From: Candidatus Bathyarchaeota archaeon
Lineage (GTDB): Archaea; Thermoproteota; Bathyarchaeia; TCS64
DNA length: 11,141 nt
Assembly: GCA_030601645.1 (NCBI GenBank)
Contig: JAUWBQ010000042.1
Span: 1 to 11,141 of the forward strand
Reading direction: 5' to 3'
Shown here piece after piece: positions 7,099 to 11,141 of the stretch; positions within the stretch are counted from its first letter, which is position 1; every line of letters starts with the position of its first letter. The position numbers and the translations under genes are program-made. The notes beneath the pieces were generated by a model. That model ran no database searches. It had not been told where the DNA came from and worked only from the letters and a program-made list of their open reading frames with translations.

Positions 7099-7560
7099 CT
7101 ACTTCACGATGAGTATCGGCTTGGTGCAGGAGTCGACCACCCGGCGGCTGGTGCTCCCCAGGATCCAGCCGGTGTATCCACCTATGCCCCGGCTCCCCAA
7201 GACGATGATGTCGACGTCGTCTTTCTCGGCCTGCTCGACTATGGTGGCAGAGGGCCTTCCTTCTTTAAGGATCGACTCAGTTTTTACTCCAGGATATTCT
7301 TCTTTTACTTTTTCCTCGGCCTCTTTGAGGACGTTCTGGTACAACACCCTCATCTTATCCTGGTACTGGGCCATATCCTTGGCTGCGGAGAGGGGGACTG
7401 CACCGAAGCCCTCGTCCGGGAAGATGGGGATCATCATCCTCTGGACGACGGCGACGAGGATCAGCTCGGCATCGAATTTCTTTGCGATGGTGGCCGCGTG
7501 CTCCAACGCGTTGTTCGAAGGCTCCGAACCGTCCAAGGCTACGAGAATCTTCCTATACAT
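7099..7560 (-). CDS. Universal stress protein (UspA family), ATP-binding type
   Basis: A single-domain Usp of 153 residues (155 from the GTG at 7566). It starts YRKILVALDGSE, the usual first strand, and near the end carries the complete ATP-binding motif G-2x-G-9x-G-S as GSRGIGGYTGWILGS, so it is expected to bind ATP like MJ0577. Such small cytoplasmic dimers are linked to stress or to regulation of partner proteins; the partner here cannot be told. I chose ATG 7560 because family members begin at MYRKI. The palindromic TATA box centred at 7595 predicts transcription starting around 7569, so either start would be nearly leaderless. Codons such as TTT, ACT and AAA are more frequent in part of this gene (7255-7330) than in its neighbours, a mild local AT rise. 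Confidence 0.94.
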   Translation of the reverse strand: MYRKILVALDGSEPSNNALEHAATIAKKFDAELILVAVVQRMMIPIFPDEGFGAVPLSAAKDMAQYQDKMRVLYQNVLKEAEEKVKEEYPGVKTESILKEGRPSATIVEQAEKDDVDIIVLGSRGIGGYTGWILGSTSRRVVDSCTKPILIVK

Positions 7561-7589
7561 ATCCACCCAAGTGAACTCTCTCTGGAGTC

Positions 7590-7599
7590 ATTTATAAAT
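7590..7599 (-). promoter_or_regulatory. TATA box of the universal stress gene
   Basis: ATTTATAAAT, a perfect 10-bp palindrome, is centred 29-35 bp before the two possible starts. It is the strongest TATA box in the window. Confidence 0.65.
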
Positions 7600-7668
7600 C
7601 CCCGTAGTTGACCGGAACCCCGAGTTTCCCTGGCGTATTCACCTGAGAAATGGACGATGGAGGGTGAT

Positions 7669-8604
7669 CTAACCCTCTCTCCCCTTCGTCTGCAGGATCT
7701 TCAAGGGACCGTACAGTTTGACGATGAGCCGCCACTGCTCCTCGTCGTAGAATCTGCACAGCTCTTTCCCGAAGGCTTTCGCCGCTTCCATGACGAAACG
7801 GGAGGCCTCCTCGATGTCTGTTACGTGGCTGGCTCCGGTGGCGCATCCGGGCACGGCGGTCTCGGCGGTGATGGCGACCCCGACGACGGGGACGTCGGTG
7901 ACGGTGCAGGGCTGCATGATGCTGTTGATGTGGTCGATGCCGGTGCCGTAGGGGGTGATGTCCTGGGTGGTGATGGGACAGACCCTGGGGATGCGGCCGG
8001 TGGTTATCTCCATGATGTCCAGGAGGTCGTCGCTCACCTTGAGGATCCAGCCCTCCTTCACGGTCGGGGTGATGGCGAAGCCCCTCCACTTCACGATCCT
8101 GTTCCCCTTAGTGGTGTCTATGGAGAGCACCGCGTCCATGCTCCCGTCGATCTCCTCCCGGTTCATCACCCCGATGTCCACCGGCGAGCCCATGAAGGGC
8201 ACGGGCTCGTGGGGCGTAATCGGAGAGCTCGGGCAGACATGGGTGGCGACGACCACGTCCCCCTTAAGCCTGTCCCCCTTCGCCTGCATGTCGGCCAGCT
8301 TGAGGGCCACCGAGAGGGCGGTGACCGCGCCGTCGGCGTCCGAGACTATCCCCACCATCTCGGGGCGAGCCCCGACCCCGCCCAGCCTCCCCACAACCCC
8401 CAGGGTGGGCGCCGAGCCGCCGCTCGTCTTCCCCTCCGTCCCAGGGATGCGGACCTTTATGAAATCGGTCTGACCGCGCTCGCCCTTGATGGTCTTGACG
8501 GAGACCTCTGTCAGCCCCCGGGACCTGAACAGGTCGGCGACCTCTCTACCGGAGGCGGTGGGGCTGTCGAGGAGATCGTAGATCTCCAAAACCTGATTGA
8601 ACAT
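7669..8604 (-). CDS. DUF1177 family protein
   Basis: A 311-residue soluble protein with strong resemblance to DUF1177, conserved in bacteria and archaea and without an assigned reaction as far as I know. Recognisable blocks: N-terminal VLEIYDLLDS (res 5-14), GQTDFIKVRIPG (44-55), APTLGVVGRLGGVGARPEM (65-83), VSDADGAVTALSVALKL (87-103), GDVVVATHVCPSSP (115-128) with PHEPVPFMGSPVD (131-143), and a C-terminal EAAKAFGKELCRFYDEEQW (273-291). The mix of H121, C124, H132, E133 and the D88/D91 pair looks like a metal- or substrate-binding site, but this is a guess. No signal peptide or TM is seen. The ATG at 8604 lacks a good Shine-Dalgarno site. A TATA-like ATTATTA at about 8642-8648 would give a leader of around 15 bases. 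The gene stands alone between Usp and ZIP. Confidence 0.88.
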   Translation of the reverse strand: MFNQVLEIYDLLDSPTASGREVADLFRSRGLTEVSVKTIKGERGQTDFIKVRIPGTEGKTSGGSAPTLGVVGRLGGVGARPEMVGIVSDADGAVTALSVALKLADMQAKGDRLKGDVVVATHVCPSSPITPHEPVPFMGSPVDIGVMNREEIDGSMDAVLSIDTTKGNRIVKWRGFAITPTVKEGWILKVSDDLLDIMEITTGRIPRVCPITTQDITPYGTGIDHINSIMQPCTVTDVPVVGVAITAETAVPGCATGASHVTDIEEASRFVMEAAKAFGKELCRFYDEEQWRLIVKLYGPLKILQTKGREG

Positions 8605-8735
8605 TATCTCGACCCTAGAACCCTATTCATCTCCTGGGAATAATAATCTGTTGAGGGGGCCGCGCAATCCTAGGGGTTTTGAGAAATTTTATCCCATCTC
8701 CTTGTCTCCGATTGATTGGATCCCGCTCTAGATTC

Positions 8736-9488
8736 CTACGTTTCTAAGAACGTTACAAGGTACAGTATGCCGACGCCGAGCACCATTGCGGCGAACTGGA
8801 CGATGGTCCTGCCTAGCTCCTCCTCTGCATGGAGCTCCGGGATGAGGTCCGAGCCCGCTATGTAGATGAAGTTTCCGGCTGCGAAGGGGATGAGGAACGC
8901 CGTCAAGTTCTCGATCTGAGTGCCGAGGGAAAGGGCGATTATGACGCCCAGGAAGGCCGTGAGGGAGGCGAGGAAGTTGTAGAGGATGGCCGTGCGCCTC
9001 TCGAAGCCCGCGTATAATAGGACCCCGAAGTCCCCCAGCTCCTGGGGGAGCTCGTGGAAACTGATGGCGAGGGTCGTGGCCACCCCCGTGGAAACCGAGA
9101 TGAGGTATGATGCCCCTATCGCCAGGCCGTCGATGAAGTTGTGCACAGCGTCGCCGAACAGGTTCATGTAGGCGAAGCTGTGGGGGTGCTCCTCCGAGGT
9201 GGGAACGTGGCAGTGCCTCCATCTGAAGACCTGCTCCACGATGAAGGAAGTGAGGATGCCGATCAGGATCCATGTGGAGACCTGGAGGGTGAATCCGTTG
9301 GCCTCAGAGGCCTCGGGGATGAGGTGGAACATGGCTCCGCCGAAGAGGCCGCCCACCGAGAAGCTGACTAGGTACTTGAGGACCTCCTCCTTCAACTCCC
9401 TTCTCAGCATGATGGTGAGTATCCCCCAGAGGGACAGGGCGCTCACAACGGCGACGCTGAGGAGGGAGTAAGCCCAGACCTCATACAT
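8736..9488 (-). CDS. ZIP family divalent metal transporter
   Basis: A 250-residue membrane protein (251 from the GTG at 9491) with eight TM segments, about res 5-27, 40-57, 70-88, 109-130, 135-158, 166-189, 194-212 and 228-247. The ZIP metal site is present: HNFIDGLAIG in TM4 and HELPQELGD in TM5 (binding residues H, N, D and H, E, E). In TM5, Q stands where LIV-1-type carriers have the second H of HEXPHE, as in many prokaryotic ZIPs. The loop between TM3 and TM4 is histidine-rich (HCHVPTSEEHPH), probably a cytoplasmic zinc-sensing or binding loop. It would bring Zn, Fe or Mn into the cytoplasm, but the metal cannot be told. A TATA box 29 bp upstream and no Shine-Dalgarno site suggest a leaderless mRNA. 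Confidence 0.93.
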   Translation of the reverse strand: MYEVWAYSLLSVAVVSALSLWGILTIMLRRELKEEVLKYLVSFSVGGLFGGAMFHLIPEASEANGFTLQVSTWILIGILTSFIVEQVFRWRHCHVPTSEEHPHSFAYMNLFGDAVHNFIDGLAIGASYLISVSTGVATTLAISFHELPQELGDFGVLLYAGFERRTAILYNFLASLTAFLGVIIALSLGTQIENLTAFLIPFAAGNFIYIAGSDLIPELHAEEELGRTIVQFAAMVLGVGILYLVTFLET

Positions 9489-9512
9489 CACAGGGTATAT
9501 GGTCGGGGCGAA

Positions 9513-9521
9513 GCTTAAATC
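9513..9521 (-). promoter_or_regulatory. TATA box of the ZIP gene
   Basis: GATTTAAGC on the minus strand is centred about 26-29 bp before the GTG 9491/ATG 9488 starts. It lies in the 58-bp gap after the hydrolase stop codon, so the ZIP gene has its own promoter. Confidence 0.5.
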
Positions 9522-9549
9522 TTCTTTAAAACAGGGGGGCTATCGTGGG

Positions 9550-10455
9550 TCATGGAGCTCTGACGATGAGGGCGAACCCCTCGTAATCGTACCTCCGGAT
9601 GGGGATCCCGTCTTTTACACCTTCCTTGTACTCTCCTGTCTTCCCTGTCTTGATGCTTCTGGCGGCTTCCAGCACCTCCCGGAGGATTCCCTTCCCCACC
9701 CAGGTCTCGTTGTGGCTCGGCAGCAGCCAGTCGTAGTGGGGGGAGAGGCCGACCATCTTGTCATAGCTCTCGATGAACTGGTCGAGGTCGGTGCTGGGGG
9801 AGTAGACGTAGAGGGAGGCGTTGTAGAATGTGTCTCCGGTCCAGAACAGCCTGGCTTCTCTGTCGAGGAGGCAGACGGAGTCGGGGCTGTGACCCGGGGT
9901 GTGGACCACCTCCAGCCTCCTGCCGCCGAGGTCTATCCCGTCGCCGTCTCCGAGCCAGCGAGTCACCCTGAACGGGGGCACGTTGTAGGTTGCGGGGTCG
10001 AACCCCTCGGGCAGGGGCTTCCAGACCATCCCCTCCTCCAGAAAATGGGCCATGGCCTCGACGCTGCACCCCTCCCGTTCTCTCTCCCTTGAGAAGGGCG
10101 TATCATAGATCGCCACCTCGTTGAAGGCGTGGTTCTGGCCGATGTGGTCGCCGTGGGCGTGGGTGTTCACGACGGTCACAGGGAAGTCGATAAGCTCCTC
10201 TACCAAGCCCTTCACGTCGCCGATGCCGTTCCCCGTGTCCACCAGGGCGGCCCTCTCCTCCCCCAGGACGAGGTAGGAGATGACCTCCTCGAACTGGCCG
10301 GGCTCGTATAGGGCGTATACCCCAGAAGGTAGTTGGTAGACCTCGAACCAGGGGAAGCCCGTCTCGACCTTCTCGAATCTCTCCCACGACTCACGGGGCA
10401 GGCTCTCGTACCATTTCTTGGGGACGATGAGGTCCCCGATGTTCGTGTCCGCCAT
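9550..10455 (-). CDS. Metallo-beta-lactamase-fold hydrolase
   Basis: A soluble binuclear metal hydrolase of about 301 residues. From the longer ATG at 10533 (327 residues) the metal ligands are H125, H127, D129 and H130 in THAHGDH; H211-TPGHS with H215; D234 in TGDTF; and H274 in LPSHNE, the full glyoxalase-II/lactamase set. Substrate is unknown: thioesters, lactones, phosphodiesters or a Mg-type cofactor are all possible. I prefer ATG 10455: it has a TATA-like GGAAATAAAG about 29 bp upstream, and the 26 codons before it use GGT, TCA, TTT and CGA, rare in the rest of the gene. The 10533 start remains possible. The gene is divergent from the FAD oxidoreductase, with an inverted repeat between them, which may mean joint control. 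Confidence 0.9.
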   Translation of the reverse strand: MADTNIGDLIVPKKWYESLPRESWERFEKVETGFPWFEVYQLPSGVYALYEPGQFEEVISYLVLGEERAALVDTGNGIGDVKGLVEELIDFPVTVVNTHAHGDHIGQNHAFNEVAIYDTPFSREREREGCSVEAMAHFLEEGMVWKPLPEGFDPATYNVPPFRVTRWLGDGDGIDLGGRRLEVVHTPGHSPDSVCLLDREARLFWTGDTFYNASLYVYSPSTDLDQFIESYDKMVGLSPHYDWLLPSHNETWVGKGILREVLEAARSIKTGKTGEYKEGVKDGIPIRRYDYEGFALIVRAP

Positions 10456-10479
10456 CTCCCAGAACACACCTTTGATGTG

Positions 10480-10489
10480 CTTTATTTCC
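10480..10489 (-). promoter_or_regulatory. TATA-like box of the hydrolase gene
   Basis: GGAAATAAAG on the minus strand is centred about 29 bp before ATG 10455, the same spacing as other first genes here. If the longer ORF from 10533 is real, this is coding sequence instead. Confidence 0.4.
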
Positions 10490-10563
10490 CTTCCGTATCG
10501 GATCCCGGTCGCGTCAAAACCTGAGAAACCCATTGTAGACGTTCTTTTGATCCGGGTTGGCGA

Positions 10564-10598
10564 GGGTAGCGTATACTGTTAAAAATACGTTGCTACCC
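10564..10598. promoter_or_regulatory. Inverted repeat bracketing a TATA box, candidate operator
   Basis: GGGTAGC (10564-10570) and its exact complement GCTACCC (10592-10598) flank a 21-bp AT-rich centre. Inner GTAT/ATAC (10571-10574, 10585-10588) also pair. The TATA-like box of the FAD oxidoreductase lies in the centre, so a dimeric regulator bound here would compete with TBP. A second copy was not found elsewhere in the window. Confidence 0.45.
10578..10587 (+). promoter_or_regulatory. TATA-like box of the FAD oxidoreductase gene
   Basis: GTTAAAAATA is centred about 31 bp before ATG 10614, predicting a leader of about six bases. It lies within the inverted repeat described above. Confidence 0.5.
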
Positions 10599-10613
10599 CC
10601 ATTATTGATCCAA

Positions 10614-11141
10614 ATGGAGTGCGACATCCTCGTCATAGGCGCAGGGATCTTCGGCCTCAGCTCGGCTTACTACCTGAAGGAGGAGAACCCCGGTAAGAAG
10701 GTCGTCGTCATAGACAAGTACGGCGGCCCCGGGCAGGGGAACAGCGCCAAGAGCGAGGGGGGCTTCCGGAACCTCTTCGCCTCGGAGACTAACTTCCTCT
10801 TGGCGGACTCCACCATCGACTGGTTTAAGCATATGGAGGAGGATCTGGGCTACCATCTCAGTCTGTCCTACATCGGGTACCTCTTCCTCCTCAGCGAGGA
10901 GCAGTACACAGGCCAGAAGGCGGTCTGGGACAGGATCCGGGGCTGGGGGGCTGAGTTGAGGGTGCTGGAGAGGGAGGAGCTCCAGGAGAAGATTCCGGCC
11001 CTGGTCACCGATTTCGGAGACGACGAGGAGGCGGAGCTCCTGGAGCTCCTCCCTCTCCAGCACCCTCATCTCAGCCCCCCAGCCCCGGATCCTGTCCCAC
11101 GCCGCCTTCTGGCCCGTATACTGCTCCTCGCTGAGGAGGAA
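10614..11141 (+). CDS. FAD-dependent oxidoreductase (DAO family), N-terminal part only
   Basis: The start of a D-amino acid/sarcosine oxidase-like flavoprotein. Res 5-10 and on give the FAD dinucleotide fold, ILVIGAGIFGLSSAYYL (GxGxxG), with the acidic end of beta-2 at VVVIDK (29-34), then GPGQGNSAKSEGGFRNLF (38-55), the segment typical of this family near the flavin. The family is usually 370-450 residues; here only about 141 are credible. From base 11037 the frame stays open but encodes the antisense of the gene's own earlier segment (a proline- and leucine-rich nonsense tail), because of a fold-back duplication, so the part after 11036 should not be trusted. ATG 10614 matches the TATA-like box. 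Substrate (an amine or amino acid) is unknown. It is divergent from the hydrolase gene. Confidence 0.85.
   Translation, partial: MECDILVIGAGIFGLSSAYYLKEENPGKKVVVIDKYGGPGQGNSAKSEGGFRNLFASETNFLLADSTIDWFKHMEEDLGYHLSLSYIGYLFLLSEEQYTGQKAVWDRIRGWGAELRVLEREELQEKIPALVTDFGDDEEAELLELLPLQHPHLSPPAPDPVPRRLLARILLLAEEE
10884..10988 (+). repeat. Left arm of a 105-bp imperfect inverted duplication
   Basis: This segment, coding for about res 91-125 of the FAD oxidoreductase, recurs in reverse complement at 11037-11141. Base n pairs with base 22025-n. There are five mismatches (10907, 10910, 10924, 10925, 10956). A 48-bp spacer separates the arms. Confidence 0.97.
11037..11141 (-). repeat. Right arm of the inverted duplication, antisense fragment of the oxidoreductase
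   Basis: Read on the minus strand, it encodes the same peptide as the left arm, with two silent changes (TAC/TAT, ACA/ACG), Val to Ala (GTC/GCG) and Leu to Met (TTG/ATG). It runs off the window end. It starts in mid-gene at a GGAGCTCC palindrome, which occurs twice (11033-11040, 11042-11049). Most likely a chimeric fold-back joining a second allele; a true inverted partial copy cannot be excluded. Confidence 0.95.

Noticed and set aside
8602..8630. Eight-codon upstream ORF (MNRVLGSR) overlapping the DUF1177 start as TAATG
   Set aside because: Its GGAG directly touches the ATG, too close to act as a Shine-Dalgarno site, and the likely transcript start is downstream of its ATG. Probably chance.
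10602..11069. Minus-strand ORF beginning MRVLEREELQE
   Set aside because: Its start is the reverse copy of the oxidoreductase (LRVLEREELQE on the plus strand) created by the fold-back, and the remainder is antisense to the gene.
1..11141. CRISPR array, insertion sequence or defence island
   Set aside because: No regularly spaced direct repeats, transposase motifs or terminal inverted repeats with target duplications were seen; the only long repeat is the fold-back at the right end.

Overview
The window is archaeal. It carries a tRNA-Trp gene with an anticodon-loop intron and encoded CCA, a 5S rRNA gene standing apart from any 16S/23S gene, a type II methionine aminopeptidase, a DUF1512 protein (a family I know only from archaea), and TATA-like boxes about 25-32 bp before most first genes with little or no leader. 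DNA is GC-rich and arginine is mostly AGG. I infer an uncultured TACK-type archaeon, possibly Bathyarchaeia; the lineage guess is weak, the domain assignment strong. Bases 1-3 are the last three bases of a tRNA and the right edge is a fold-back, so the window may be a whole contig.

Layout, left to right. (1) 1-132: tRNA-Trp (minus), then a divergent small ASCH-domain gene and 5S rRNA (plus). The 5S TATA box overlaps the ASCH stop codon. (2) 789-4458: a two-gene minus-strand operon for an ABC exporter or lipoprotein-release-type (MacB/LolCDE/FtsX-like) system: a large permease with two FtsX modules and two outside domains, then its ATPase with an unusual helical C-terminal tail. (3) 4600-6159: a divergent plus-strand pair, a DUF1512 membrane-anchored protein of unknown function and a two-TM protein ending in a four-cysteine zinc ribbon. 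(4) 6146-9491: minus-strand genes for methionine aminopeptidase, a universal stress protein, a DUF1177 protein and a ZIP metal transporter. (5) 9550-10613: a metallo-beta-lactamase-fold hydrolase (minus), divergent from a DAO-family FAD oxidoreductase (plus), with an inverted repeat bracketing the oxidoreductase TATA box. (6) 10884-11141: a 105-bp imperfect inverted duplication inside the oxidoreductase gene, ending at the window edge and most likely an assembly or amplification fold-back.

Expression pattern: genes that begin a transcript (ASCH, permease, DUF1512, Usp, ZIP, hydrolase, oxidoreductase) mostly have a TATA-like box about 26-33 bp before the start and no clear Shine-Dalgarno site. 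Genes lying inside transcripts (ATPase, zinc-ribbon protein, methionine aminopeptidase) have GGAG, GGTGA or GGAGG. Most genes are housekeeping or conserved genes of unknown role. I see no CRISPR array, transposase, phage gene or obvious defence system. The least explained parts are the DUF1512/zinc-ribbon pair, the ABC system and the divergent hydrolase/oxidoreductase promoter.
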